Both the position numbers and the translations under genes were made by a program. Under the pieces are notes generated by a model. It did no database searches. It was not told the origin of the DNA and saw nothing but the letters and a program-made list of their open reading frames with translations. A stretch of DNA of 64,000 bases from positions 2,480,001-2,544,000 of the forward strand of contig JASJZC010000005.1 of NCBI GenBank assembly GCA_037178855.1. Direction: 5' to 3'. Positions 9,326-21,800 of this stretch are shown piece by piece. Each line of letters begins with the position of its first letter. Positions within the stretch are counted from its first letter, which is position 1. The stretch is from Oscheius sp. JU75 (taxonomy: Eukaryota > Nematoda > Chromadorea > Rhabditida > Rhabditidae).

Positions 9326-12300
9326 ATGGCCACAAATGGAGAGGCGGACCATGGCATCCGATTCATAGGTAATTCACGTGATCTATTTTTGTGACGAATC
9401 CAGTGAGTCAATGGCAACTAATCGATCTGGCTATTTTTTTTTTGAAGAATAACGGAGATTTCAGCGAAACCAGCTGTCGTCCAGCCCAATTTGGATGGGG
9501 AGATTAAAAGTTTTGATATCCAGGGCTTGAAGCTGCCCGCATTGGCAGTAGTTCAGGTGAAAGTTCGTCAGCTGACGATCCAGAGGAATATCGCTGGTGA
9601 GTAGAAGTTGAAACAGGAATCTTACTCTTTACTCCAGGCGATTTCGGCTTCACTATTCGCCGAGTTCAATACCCAACAGGAACCCTTGGTGAATTGAGGA
9701 CAGTTGTCTTCGTCGAGCCGACGAAAATTACCTCGGGACCGCCGAGACCGGACGATGTGAGAAACAATCTTCTCCCAGGAGATGAATTGTTGGAAATTGG
9801 AGGCAGATCCGTCTCACAAATGTCCAGAGAAGAACTCCATGACTCAGTAAGGACAGCTGGAGCTACAATTGGTAGGTGAAGAGAATTGAAAAGTAGCAAA
9901 TAAGTCCAGTTCTTCTCGTGAAAACAGCCCCAGAGCTGGCTGAATTTTGCGACAGACAATCAGGAGTCCGGGATCGAGGAGACACGATCCAGTTGAGCAA
10001 TGTGAATACATCCCTTGTGGAGGTTTGCAGGATTCAAACTAAGTGTAAACCAAGTATTCAGGACATTCCCGAGGACCAACGTTACTGGCTCATCCACAAA
10101 GGAGGATACGCCTTGACCAGACTCGAAGAATTCCAAGCCGATGGTCGAGTCAAAGTGGCAGTAGCTGGACAGCACATGGTCGTCGATTCCACTGATGTCG
10201 ACAGAGCCAATCCGGTGAGATTCGCCAGAGTTGCTGACGTCGCCTCTCTTCCCTTCCTGAACGAGACGAGCACAATTCATCTGCTCCGACAGAGGTTAGT
10301 CTTCAGAAAAGCGCTATCGTCAAATCCTGCCAATTACAATTCCGTGTTTTTGTTATTGCAAAGCAAGTTTGGCTTTGAGCGCTTTTTATGTCTGTTAATG
10401 TTCTAATAAGGAGCTTCGGGCGACTAGAAACATCCAAAGGCAGCATGTTCGATAGCAATACAGCTTTTCTTCAGACTGGGAAGCAATCTGCTTTACACGA
10501 ACTCCGGATCAACTTCTGTGATCTGCCTGGCCAATAGTGACGGATCAGCCCTTCCGGATGACCGTTTGGTGAGTCTCTTCAAGGGATGTCGACGAGGACA
10601 TATGCCTTCTCACATCTACGGGACCGCCCAGCAGCTATACAGGTAGGAATTAGACTATCAATCTTCCAATGTACTCTTCAGAAACATCCAAATGACGGGA
10701 CAGGACCAGTCGCTGGTCTTGACTGGACCTACCGGCAGTGGAAAGAGCTCACAGCTGAGAAATCTGACCAGATATCTGTCTCATGTGGCCGGATGGACCA
10801 AGCAGTTGACTTGTAAGTCTTACTTTTTAATAGATCAGTAGAAATCTATCCAGACGATCGAATCTCGCTCATGTTCGGAATCCTGGAAGCCTTTGGAAAC
10901 TGCACTACCACTCTCAACCACAGCGCTACCCGTTTTGCTGGTCTCTATAGTCTCGGATTCGACAAGTCGGCAGCTCTGAAGTAAGTGAAGAATGGATTCG
11001 AAGAGTACCAAGTCCAGAACTATTCATGTGAATACGGGAATGCTCCAATCCGAGCTGATTATGCGTCACACCGACGGAGAAGCACTTTTCCACGTCTTCT
11101 ATTATCTTCTGGAAGGAGCGGATCAGTCTCTCCGTGACCGTCTCCAACTCTCAACCCTTCCCAGCTCGACCATCTCCCCGTACAAAAAGACCGCTGAACG
11201 GGAGAGTGCAGCTATGGTAAGATAACCTTATTCGTTGGAAACAACGTGGAATCAGGCCTGGAACCAACTCCTTCTCGCATTCAATGAGCTCTCGATCTTC
11301 AACAGTCAACAAATCTCTGGAATCAGTTCAATTCTGGGTGCCTTGCTTCATCTTCATGCTGCGGGAGCGACGCCTGGAAGTGCTCAGAAAGCTCACTTCT
11401 TGAGAGCGGGAAATGCTCAAACGGCTGCAAGTCTCCTTGGAATATCTGTCGAGGCTCTGGGCAATGCTGTCTTCCGTGCGAAACTGCCCTCAGTCAACAA
11501 CAATCCGACCATCGGAGCTTCCTTGAGGCTAGTTAACATTCGGAACAAATGTAATAGAGATTTCCAGTCGAATGTCTTTCACCTCGCGAGGCCCAGATGG
11601 TCCGGAAGCTTTGGTCGCCTTTGGAGCATCTCTCTACCATGAACTGTTCACGACAATCACAGAACAGATTAACAAAACATTTGCGTCGAATTCTGCGCTC
11701 TGCTCTATCTCGGTTAGGCAGAAATTCAATAGAGATCATAAAACGTAATAGGTCCTGGATATTCCCGGCTATACGTTCCATTCGGAGTGGACTGACCGGT
11801 CTAAACGACTCTTGACTCTCGGCGATCTGACATTCAACTATGCTAACGAGCGAGTGGCCGAGCTCTTCTACGATTACACATTTACCGAACCGCAAGAGAT
11901 CTATTCGAGAGAGAACGTAGATGTAAACGTGCAACATCCGATTCATAGACCCCATGAAATGACAAGACTACTGGATCAGAAGCAGCAACTGGTAGGTGTC
12001 TCTTCTTGAAAGTTCAAAGAGAGTCTTACAGCTGGCATCCACTGACATCGACGAGAGATCCGAGGAGAAACGTGGAATCTTCCCTATTTTGGAAGAGGAG
12101 GCCATGTTTCCTGGTGCATCTGATGAGAGCTTCGTTCAAAGAATCTTCGTTCATCTGGGAGACGACACGAGGTTAGTTGAGGAATCTGAAGGCTCTCGAA
12201 AAGTAATGTAGACTGATAAACCGAGGAGACACATCCACGAAGATGGTTCTTTCCCACGGTCTCGGATCTCATAAGGCAACTTACAACGTAGATGGATGGA

Positions 12301-15300
12301 TCAAACAAGCCCAGCCGGTCGAAGGAGCCAATCTTGTTCGTCCACTGCTCGCGTCCACCACATGGTACTCTTGTCTCAATCCAGGAAGTATCTCTGTTCA
12401 GTCCCCTAATCGCCTCCCTCTTCGTGGTCACAGCTCTGCCAGCCGAAGCTTCACGTCTCCGTCGAGCCACCCAAGTCGCACAACTGGAGCTGATGTCGAA
12501 GAGGACCTCCAATGGGATTTTCGGCAACGCTCAGGGACAACTGGTTGGTTCTTGAGAGAAAGACTTATAATGCTCGACAACATTGTGTTTGTCAACCTGA
12601 TTAGCTACCCTCCGCGCTCGCAGTTCCGTCTCTCTCTCACTCTCGAAAGCGGAAAGTTCATTTTCAGGAGCAATTACTCAAGAGTGTCAAGCGGGCCCAA
12701 CACGTCCACTTCGCGCACTGTCTTCTCCCGACGGCGAGCATGAGAACCACAACCGAAATCATGGATGTCCCCTTCGTCCGCTGCCAACTCAGGACAGTTC
12801 AGTTGATTGAAGCTGTCAGGGCTAACAATCGAGGTTAGTGTTTCCTTCACTTCTTTCTAGTCTTAGGTTACCCGGAAAGAGTCAGTTTCCGCGACTTCCG
12901 TCGTCGTTTCTCTTGTCTGGCTGGGCAAACCGCTGGCCGACTCGACGCTCTGGATGATCGAGCTGCTGTCGAGCGGATCCTGGTCAATTGTGACATCCAT
13001 CAGCATAGATATCGCCTAGGAATAAGCCAGGTAGTGAGAGTACGAGATAGAAACAAGGGAAAGTTTCAGCTCCTTCTGGCCAGCGATCTTCTGATCGAGC
13101 TGGAAGACAAGCGGGAGTTGAGTCTGGGAGGACTGATCGAGTCGCTCCAGAGAGAATGTCGTCGTCACCTGGCCACCAAATGGCTTCAAAAGAGACGGAT
13201 GATGGAAAGTGCCATCCGATGTATCCAGAGAAATAGTAACTCGTACATGAAGACAAGAACCTGGCCCTGGTGGAAGCTGTACACTCGAGTCGTCCCTCTC
13301 ATCAATGTCCAAAGGTTGATGATCATATGAAAGATCAGAACAAGCCCCTTTAGAAATGAGACGGACGTTTCTGATTGGAGGAGAAGAGTCGATGAACTGA
13401 CTAACCAAGTAATGGAACTGAGATCCTCAAAAATCAAGGCTGAACGAAAGGTCGACGAGCTGGAACAGATGCTCTCGGAACATGCCAACACAGCAAGTGT
13501 GCTTACCAGCGCCTTGGAGAGAGAGAACGAAAACAGAGTTCATTTAGAGAGACGGATTCAGCATCTTTCTGAACATGGTGAGTTCCATCTCAATCGAACT
13601 ATGACTGACTCTTTGTCTAGGAAGTGGCAGCATGAGTCGTGTCTCATCCCAAGTTGTACTGGATGGAGCTGAGGACAGAGAGAAGGTCGAGATGAAGATT
13701 CAACTTACTCAACTGCGATCGGCCGAAGAGGATGCCCGCGTCAAGGCTCAGAGAGCTGTGGCTCAACTACAGGATCTGGAGGGCCAACTGAATCAGTTAA
13801 GATCGAGAAACGATGTGCTGGAGAAGAAACAGAACAGGTAGAACTATTGAATTGGTACTTTGACACAAGAGGATAGATTTGATGCTGATATGAAACTGCT
13901 GGAGGAGCAGGTAGTCGAGCAGCGGTCGATAACAGAGGCTATCGAGACGGAAAGAGATGAGCTGAAGAGCAATGTAAACAGAAAGAACGCTGAATTGCAG
14001 GTGAGAAAAGTAGAAGAGAACAATCCGATGCTCTGAATTTAGGCCGCAAAATCGGAGACGACGGAACTGCGAGCTGTCGTGGCCAGACTCCGTCGTGAGA
14101 CTGAACAGAGAGAAATCGAATCCGGAAACGAGCAGTTTGTCCTAGCGCAAAAGGTCAAAAGAGATCTGGAACAGAAAGTCCAGGCTCAGGAGACGGAACT
14201 GAACGAGCTAGTGGATCAGAATCACATCCTGCAACAGAATGTGACTCGTCTGGAGATGAACAACGAGAGAGTCAGAGCCGATCTCGGCAGAGAGACGTCG
14301 AGTCGTGAGGTCGAGTTGGAGGAGATGAGATCGCAATACCAGAGAAGGGTGAGTTTACAGCCAAATCCAAACCAAAAATTCTAATCAAATGTTTAGATCC
14401 GCGGAATGGAAGAACAGCTAGCGGATGTCAATGATAAGTATCAGAGTCTTCTGACGGAGAACCGAGTAATTGTGACGAGAATGAGACAGCGGGACGTGAC
14501 CACTCCGACCGAGATCTCCGGTGGTCATTATAAGAGAGAGCTCCGAAAGGCTTTGGCTCTGCTGGCCGATACTCAAGCTGTTCTGGCCCACGAGAGAGAA
14601 GCCACCCCATCGCAGTCGATACTTCGACAGCTGAGAAGTCAGCTGGAAGATGTGGAAGCAGCCAAGACGAGTGCTCTCAAAGGAAAGCACAATCTGGAGA
14701 GTGAGCTGAATGAAGTCCGCTCAATGCTAGAGGCGACTTTGGCAGCCAAGACTCAGCTCGAAGAGCGATGTCTCAATTTGTTGAGAGACAAGAATGCCGG
14801 CTGTGCCCTGGTGGAGGAGAAGGACGAACAGCTACAGGCTGCCTTGAAGAAATATCGAGCCGTCCTTCAGGACAATCATGTCCTACAGATCACCAATGCT
14901 GACAACATTGAGCAGATGTCTGATTTGGAAAAGTACAAACACAAATTCGAGGAGGAAGTTCATGACCTGAAGACGGAAATCGAATGGAACCGTCAGCACA
15001 CAGTCGAGAAACACAAACTGCTTCTGTGTGAACAGAAGTTGAAGGACACAGAAAATCGACTCGAGTTGGAGATTGCTCACAAGCTCCGACTGGAGGTGAG
15101 ATCTTGACTAGTGAAGTGAATCTTCTTTCAGTCGATGGTCGTGAAGCTGACAGATGAGGTGGAATCGTTGACTGAACAGGAAAAGGATGCCTTGACGGCG
15201 AGAGACAAGGAACAGGAGAACACGAAGAAGAGCAAGTGGGTACAGATATCACAAGAGTGGTTGGCTTGTGCAAGACAAAAAAGAGTTGGGCAGCGTAGTC

Positions 15301-15704
15301 GAACCCTAGTCGTTCGGGCCAAAAGCGAGCACCTTGCCAATACACCAAGTTGGAAAACAACATAGGAAAAGCAGACACGACTCGCTAACAGTATGGATAA
15401 AAGAGAGAGTTCAGAAAGGAGGTGATCAATCTCCAGGAGACGATAGAAGAGCTGAAAAAGAAGGACATTGATCAGCAGTCGAAGACCAAAAGCGCTGTAA
15501 GTTATCCCACGTTCTCTTCCAACAGTCTTTCAGCGATCCGAGACAGAACTTCTGGAGGACCAGTTGAAGAAAAGTCAGGGCGAACTGAAGCTGGCTCTGC
15601 GACGAATTGAGGCCCTACAAGCTGCGCTGAGTGAAGGACTGGACGGAGTCGATAATGATAGCGGCGACGAGGAGGATATGAACACGGGAATGGCCATTCT
15701 CTAG
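9326..15704 (+). CDS. MYO18: Class XVIII unconventional myosin with N-terminal PDZ domain
   Basis: The start MATNGEADHGIRFI is short, and the first splice keeps frame into AKPAVVQPNLDGEIK. A PDZ domain follows (TIQRNIAGDFGFTIRRVQYP ... LLPGDELLEIGGRSV ... REELHDSVRTAG). The motor has an N-terminal subdomain (YWLIHKGGYALTRLEEFQAD), a P-loop reading TGPTGSGKSSQ, a degenerate switch I region (NHSATRFAGLYSL), the FHVFYYLLEGAD helix, EALVAFGASLYHELFTTIT and a switch II-like VLDIPGYTF. The converter/neck (RYRLGISQVV..., LQRECRRHLATKWLQ) and about 700 residues of coiled coil to residue end MNTGMAIL complete it. The PDZ-motor-coil order identifies class XVIII, whose motors bind actin but hydrolyse ATP poorly. 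Myo18 proteins organise actomyosin and Golgi. About 20 short introns were placed by frame. Confidence 0.93.
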
Positions 15705-15910
15705 TTCTTGTTTCCAGTATTCCCTTTATTTGTACTCTGTTTCTGTGATGGCCATTTCACTCGCTTTGTAGTAATATACGGTTATGAATGCTTTGTAAGT
15801 CCGGGGTTATTTGAAAGGAAAGGCAATGTAAAGTAAACCAAGTTTCGAAAGATTGACAAGAATCAGTATTTACTCGTGCTTTCTGAGAGTACCTCGTGAC
15901 CTGATCTGGC

Positions 15911-16630
15911 AGGTCTCTCCACCCGATCATTGAACTTGACCTGTTTCGCTACTGTACTGCCCGTTGCCCTTCTTCTCGGCCTTCCTCTGGTCCTTGTTGG
16001 CCTTCCTCACAACCGCCTTGTACACGTTTTCCTACTGTGGCTCGTCCTGATCCCCAACTGTTCAGCCGTCATCAAGCGGCTTCTCGAACATCGCGACTGA
16101 GGGCCAAGTAAAGAACCGGTCTCTGCTTGTTGCTCTCTCCCCACCAGTGATCGACAGGCCAAAATCGGAGATTTTTGCCACATCTCCTTTTCCAAAGAGT
16201 GTTTCTCGCCGCGAGATCAAAATAGACAATATTCTTAGAATGAAGGTACTGGAGACCGAGGGCAGCTCCGTAGACATAGTTGACCTTTTTCTCCATTGGA
16301 ACTCCTGGGGTGGTTTTACAATCCACGTCTAGCACTGAAAGCAAAGAAAGTATTTTTCAGATGGGACAAAACCACTACACAGGCTCTAGCCCGAAATGAG
16401 CTCTAGATTAAGCTTATTTGAGCAAGTGTACTGTCAGAAGCCTATCCGAGGAGATGCCCAATCCGACTTACCATAGTTATTGGGACACAATTCCATAATA
16501 ATCATGACTGGGTCTTCATTCGATGCGATGCCGAGGTGTTCCGAGAAAGACCTCTCCTAAAGCTCCGGAGCCTAACTTGCGCTCTATCTTGTTCCCTAGC
16601 TTCCAGAGAAGAAATAGTTACGTTGTTGAA
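15911..16630 (-). pseudogene. Fer-like non-receptor tyrosine kinase pseudogene
   Basis: Minus-strand pieces follow kinase order. The glycine loop is WKLGNKIERKLGSGALGEVF. After a stop comes VMIIMELCPNNYG with a good GTAAGT donor. After a TTTGCTTTCAG acceptor comes VDCKTTPGVPMEKKVNYVYG, then GLQYLHSKNIVYFDLAARNT, and in a shifted frame GDVAKISDFGLSITGGE. A basic tail (KANKDQRKAEKKGNGQYSSE) ends at about 15945. At least one frameshift separates the catalytic loop from DFG. The loop reads YFDLAARN where active kinases have HRDLAARN, and the beta-3 lysine region and the WLAPE block are missing. The gene is therefore dead. Its closest style is the Fer/SPE-8 group, which is expanded in nematodes. 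Confidence 0.72.
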
Positions 16631-16712
16631 TGAATTTGATTTGTTTTGTGAAAGTTTCTGGCGAGTTTTCGAAATTCCAATTTGGTAGAAGAGAAGCAAT
16701 TCAATGTACTAG

Positions 16713-17735
16713 ATGGTCTCCGTGCATCGTGTTCATGGACCCGGCCTCTCGAAGGAGATGATCATCACACTGGAAAGTGGAGCAAGCTGTGGCAGTGGTC
16801 GTTTCGCCAACGTCTATCGGGCCACCCTGACCAAGCCTGTCGTGCTAACAGTCGCCGTCAAGAATGTCTGGGAAGAGAAGAACAGTCTGTCAGTTGAGCC
16901 CCCGGAGATCAGTATTCTGTCCCAGCTCGACCACCCGAACGTCGTCCGTCTGCTCTACCACTACTCGCGACCGGTTGAAGGAGAGCGAATGCACTGTCTT
17001 ATTTTAAACTTCATGCCCGAGGACATGGACAAGCTGCGCAAACGAGGGGTCCATCTCGATCTCCTCGATGCCCGTCTCTACAGCTATCAACTGTTCGTCG
17101 CCTGTGCCTACTTGGCCACGAAGAACGTGCTTCATTTAGACATCAAGCCGGCCAATCTGCTCGTGGATCATCCGAAGGGACGGCTCCAGCTCGGCGACTT
17201 TGGGAATGCGCAGAAGGTTGAAGGTAAGGAGTTGGAACAGCCTCAAAGCTACCAAGTGACTCGTTACTATCGTGCTCCGGAAATCGTCTTCGGCTCGAAA
17301 TACTTTACTACGGCCATCGATACGTGGGCAGCTGCCTGCTGTATAGTCGAATTCGTGACGGGACGTGTCCTGTTCAAGGGCAAGTCCGCGACAGAACAGA
17401 TGAAGCTGTTGATCGAGGTCTTCGGCTATCCGACAGACGAAGACGTCAAAGTGATGCGTATCTCTCGTCCGAGGACCAGTCGGCCAACTCCGAGAGGACT
17501 TGACAAGTACACGGGAGGAGAACTGCCGTCCGATCTGATGGACATTCTTCGTCTCGTGTTCGTCTACAATCCGACGCGAAGAACAACTGCTGCTGCCTGT
17601 CTGGACATGAAGTTCTTCGATCGTCTGAAAGACATCCCGGCTCCAAAAAGAGTAAACGGGACGACGATGCCTCGATTGGGCGGTATCGAGCAGATCAGGA
17701 GTGAAGAAGAAACCGACAGCGAAGAGAATAACTGA
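16713..17735 (+). CDS. GSK3-like Ser/Thr kinase, intronless, divergent HLD loop
   Basis: An uninterrupted 340-residue kinase. The features are a GSGRFANVYRA glycine loop, the VAVKNV lysine, an EISIL helix-C Glu, a catalytic loop LHLDIKPANLL, LGDFGNAQ for the metal-binding DFG, and SYQVTRYYRAPEIVFG. In the last of these the Tyr matches the activation-loop Tyr of GSK3. AIDTWAAACCIVEFVTGRVLF and KLLIEVFGYPT match the GSK3/CMGC C-lobe. The HRD arginine is Leu, which would weaken contacts to a phosphorylated activation loop, but the catalytic Asp, Lys and DFG remain, so activity is likely. Lack of introns among intron-rich neighbours suggests a retrocopy that stayed functional. The tail is acidic (SEEETDSEENN). 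Short divergent GSK3-like kinases are a known nematode expansion, often sperm-expressed. Confidence 0.88.
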   Translation: MVSVHRVHGPGLSKEMIITLESGASCGSGRFANVYRATLTKPVVLTVAVKNVWEEKNSLSVEPPEISILSQLDHPNVVRLLYHYSRPVEGERMHCLILNFMPEDMDKLRKRGVHLDLLDARLYSYQLFVACAYLATKNVLHLDIKPANLLVDHPKGRLQLGDFGNAQKVEGKELEQPQSYQVTRYYRAPEIVFGSKYFTTAIDTWAAACCIVEFVTGRVLFKGKSATEQMKLLIEVFGYPTDEDVKVMRISRPRTSRPTPRGLDKYTGGELPSDLMDILRLVFVYNPTRRTTAAACLDMKFFDRLKDIPAPKRVNGTTMPRLGGIEQIRSEEETDSEENN

Positions 17736-17774
17736 TAAAATACTCGTGTCGTCCGAATAACATAAAATCATGGC

Positions 17775-18540
17775 TAATATTGCTTTTTCTTATTCTTCAG
17801 CGTGACGTTTTCTACCTGTTTCGGTGCAAAAATGAACTAGAGAGCCTCTTAATCGGAGAGAAACAATCGTTTTTTAACCAATTTCTGCAGGAAACTACCG
17901 TATTCTTGACGCCAGTTCAGCACTGAGTCTGTTCAGGGACGGGTTAAGGTATTTTTATTTTACCAGCCTTTTTTTGCTGTTATTCGCTATGTTTCAAAAT
18001 AACTAGAAAAAAAAGAGATGGTGAAAAGAACAAGAAACTGAAAATCCGCTGTCAAATGTTAAAAAGAGTGGCCCGGCGGTTCCGCGAGAGAAAGCTACAG
18101 TATGCGCCAGTCAACCCCGTTACTAAACAGACTACATCTTTCGCCCATTTTAACGCAGTCTTTTTCTTTTTTCCTCCCATTTGTTGCATTTTTTTCGCTA
18201 TTGTTTACAGCTCTGAATCGTTAGAAAGACCCTAGAAGAAGGAGTAGCTTAGCATTTGGGATTACTATGTCGCTCGTGTTTCATCTGTTTCGTTTTCATT
18301 GTTTTGCACTTCTTTATATGTTGGAAATACTTCCTTCAAGTTAGAAGGCACAAATCTTCATGCACGACCCATCCATTTCCCTAGCACAGTTTGCGCTCCA
18401 CTGCTAAACAGCGGGCGCAGTTGAAATTTGAATATTCTTTTCTTTCTGGCGATGTAGGACGACTGATTGTAATGGTGTCGACCTTTTTTCTTGTTTGCTT
18501 CCCGTGACTAATCTCTTATACTACTACTCGGTTTCAGAAA
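17775..18540. other. Intergenic, T-rich
   Basis: About 770 bases with no gene. A TTTGAA element at 18427, of the CHR type found near cell-cycle promoters, lies about 115 bases before the next start; taken alone it is weak. Confidence 0.35.
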
Positions 18541-18542
18541 GT

Positions 18543-21431
18543 ATGGCAGACCCAAAACGACTGGATGCTGCCTTTCAATGGGTCGTGAAATTCTACGGCC
18601 AGGAATATGGACTGCCGGTAGTGACGAATGTCGAAGAGCTGTGGAAAGAACACATTCTCTCGCTCTCCTACTTATGGTATTTCTTTCATTTGACCGAGTA
18701 AACAAGAAAGTTAGCAAGACGAAAGTGGCCGGCAGGCATCCAGCCTCCTCTGCTCAAGAAGCATACGAAGAAGTCAAGAATGTCATACGCGCCCATGAGG
18801 AGCAGTACAACCTCCAACGTTGGAAAGAACTCGATACCGCTGCAGCCGCTAAAGGCGATCAGACCGCCATCTACAAGGTATCCGTTCTAGTTTTTCTGTT
18901 GGATCATCGTCTTTTTTCCAGTTCCTCGTCCTCCTGCTCCATATTATTTCTTGCGTCGTGGACGACTATATCACGGAGTCACAGAGCTTCCTCGACAAGA
19001 ACAATCTATGCAAGCCCTTCGCTAGTCTTGTAGGCAATCATTTTTTGTCTCCAATTTCAATGTCTAGCTTCTCGATGTAAACCACAACACCGGCACTGGC
19101 TGGTGGCAAGGACACGGAAGCAGCTTTGTGGAACCCTCTCCAATAACTACTGCGCGCACGTCTTCTCCCGCTCTCGAGAACACCTCTTTCGGAAAATGTA
19201 CAAACTTCCTCTTGTCCTTAATAATTTTGACTTTCAGACTCCGCAAACGACATTCCCAGTACTCCTCGAACCCCGTTCATGAAGAGCAGCAGAATATCTA
19301 ACACTCATCTGAGTCCAATTCAGACGGCCATCAACTCTCCGGTCAACCTGTAAGTTACCTTCCTGATTCAGTTTTGACCGTTCACTCATTGTATTGTCTG
19401 TCTGTCGCCATTTATTGCAGTCCTTATGTAGAGCTTATAGGAAGATCAAACAAGACGAGTACAGACGCACGCGAGAGAAGAACAACGAACTGGAACATCT
19501 TGTCGAGCTAGGAAGATTGGACGTCGAATCTGCTCAAAAGGAAGCTGCTCGACAGAAGGACACTGCTCGGCAATGGCGCGAAAAGTATGAAGAGGCTGAA
19601 AGTGGCCGGAAGACACTGCAAGAGGAGATCGGCCAGCTCGTCACTAATATCGACGAGCTGAAGCGCAAAAACGACCAGGCTATAAGCCATGGACGTGAAC
19701 TGCAGTCCAGGGTATCCTCTTGTTTCTTACAACGTTTTAATCAAACTTTCAGTACGAAAAGTCAAAAATGGAGCTCGCCCAAATTTCTGAGGAGAGAGGT
19801 CAATGGCTTCAGCAAAGAGACTACCTGGAGGGCAGCAAAACCGAACTCGAACGAGCTCTGCGTGACGCCACCGAAGAGATAACCTGCCTAAATGAAGTTT
19901 GCTTGCTGTATGAAAGCTGTTTTAATGTCCTGCCTTCAGAAATGCACCTCCTTGCAGTCTCACTACGTCCAATCTTCCAAAACCAACGAAAAGCTAACTC
20001 GCGAAATGGCTGAAAAGTCGGCGGAACTGGAGTCTATCCGTGCCGAGCAGCGATCAGCCCTTCGAGAAAAGGTTCGTTCGACGGTTCATTTTCACCCTAT
20101 ACATGCTGCTTGCAGAACGAACAGCTTCATGCAATGCTTGAGCAGATTAACGAGCTCAACTTGAAGCTATCCAGCGCTTATACTGAATCGAAGGAGCTCA
20201 CTGAGAAGTTGGCAGAGAAGGACGTGGAGCTCAATGAGGCCCGGGACTCGTTCAATCGCGAACACTCCAACACGCAGCAGAATCACAAGCGCCAAATCGA
20301 GCATCTCGATGGTATCAGGGCGAAGCTGCAGAATCATCTGGACGAGGCCAATCATAGGATTGCCGAGAAGGACGCCATCATCGAGGAGGAGCGCGAGAAG
20401 CTGATGAGCCGTCTTGACGACTCTGAAAAACACCTCTCGGCCAGCAGTGAGCTGAAAAAGCAACTGGATAGAGTCAATCTTGAGGTAATCACAGGTGTTT
20501 CTTCTTTAAATCCTAATTTCAGCTCCGCGACCAGCGTCTCAAGTACTCCGAGTTGCATAAAGCGCTGCTCGAGTCCGAAAGTGTCAGAGGAGAACTTGAA
20601 CAAAAACTGCTCCATAGATCGGCCGAAGTGAGCGCTGCCTACCTTAGAATGGAATCGCTTGAGGTTTATTTAATTCTGTTATTCTGTAAACATTCCGTTT
20701 CAGAAGGAATTCGCCCAGTTGCAGGAAGCCGAGAAGAAAGTGGAGGACGCTGCCGCCAAAGAACAGCCAGAAAGTCAGCCGCCGGAGATGATAATAGTAC
20801 ATGAAGCTGCTGATGAGACAACGGCGAGCTCGGTACATTTTCTTCTCTTTGAATCACCTCAACAATTTAGGTTGTCGAATCTTTTCAACAACCTCAAGTC
20901 CAAGAATGCGAACCAGACCCTGCTGAGACTGGAGACGAATTGGGACACCTGAATTATGACCTGGACGAGGAACAGAACTGTGTAATGGTCTCAAAGTCTG
21001 TCTTTGGAGAGGACTACAAGAAGACGCTTGACGAGAATCGGCTATTCGAGCCGGTCGATCGGGACCGGATTGAAGAGCTTCAGCGAAGAAACAGGTATAT
21101 TTGATCATCTGAAGCCATAGTCGGCTACTTTCAGTGTCCTTCCTCCTGCTTTGCGAGCCTCATACGTTCCCGAAATCTGCAGCTATAACTCTCCGTCCGG
21201 CAGCGAGGAAAATATGAAGAGAAAGCTCGAACCTATCGAATTCAAGGTTCCCGAGACGCCGAATGCTCGTTCTATTTCTAAGGTATCGCTGGAGGACAAG
21301 GAAAACAGGGTGAGCTTGCTCGTAATATTTGATTCATGCTCTTTTTTTAGCCTTCATCAATTTCGAAGGGAGGAAGCACCAGCCACCGCAAGTCTATCGC
21401 AAAGGCCCTCTCGGGATTTATAAAAAAGTAG
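18543..21431 (+). CDS. Coiled-coil protein with Hook-like N-terminus, NuMA/LIN-5-like
   Basis: The start MADPKRLDAAFQWVVKFYGQ follows GGTTTCAG by 5 bases. The first about 150 residues (EAYEEVKNVIRAHEEQYNLQ, LLHIISCVVDDYITESQSFL) resemble the small helical Hook/calponin-like domain that opens Hook and NuMA proteins and binds dynein regulators. A Ser/Thr/Pro linker (PSPITTARTSSPALENTSFG) follows, then about 450 residues of heptad coiled coil (RTREKNNELEHLVELGRLDV through REKNEQLHAMLEQINELNLK to ELRDQRLKYSELHKALLE). The C-tail is basic and Ser-rich (RKSIAKALSGFIKK) after a VPETPNARSISK stretch that looks like a Cdk target. The architecture fits a spindle-pole dynein adaptor such as LIN-5/NuMA, or a Hook adaptor. 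The assignment rests on architecture, not on a unique motif. Confidence 0.68.
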
Positions 21432-21677
21432 ACGAACATTACACTGTCTTATCAACGGAATGAACTATTTTATTTATCTATGCCTCTTGTTACTCTTCCA
21501 GATATGTAATGCAAAGCGGGGACAGAAGAAACGGGGAATAATATACTGTAAAGCTTGTGAATGTAGCATTTGTGATTCTAGGGCATTGTATTCTGAGAGT
21601 GTGGGAGCTGGGGCTGCTTGAGAAGAATCGGCTTGGAAAAGGAAATATCGTAACGCGGACTTTTGAGTTCCCGCCCA

Positions 21678-21691
21678 TTTTCGCGCCAAAA
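21678..21691. promoter_or_regulatory. E2F-type palindrome TTTTCGCGCCAAAA
   Basis: A near-perfect E2F/DP site (TTTSGCGC in both orientations) lies 110 bases before the start codon at 21801, and a second TTCCCGCCC lies about 10 bases upstream of it. Such pairs drive S/G2-M genes through E2F or the DREAM complex. Confidence 0.55.
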
Positions 21692-21800
21692 GGCAGATGG
21701 CAACTCTTTTGCGTCGTGCATTCTTCTCGATCCTTTTTTGCCAGAATCTTTTTTATCTGTTTTCTACGATACTCTGACAGTTTGTTGGGAATCCGCCGAC

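Noticed and set aside
8817-9372. Two antiparallel frames of about 145 residues
   Set aside because: They overlap each other and have no leader, domain or splice partner. Retained only as intergenic.
17136-17771. 211-residue minus-strand open frame
   Set aside because: Mirror of the GSK3-like kinase C-lobe; composition is Ser/Arg/His noise.
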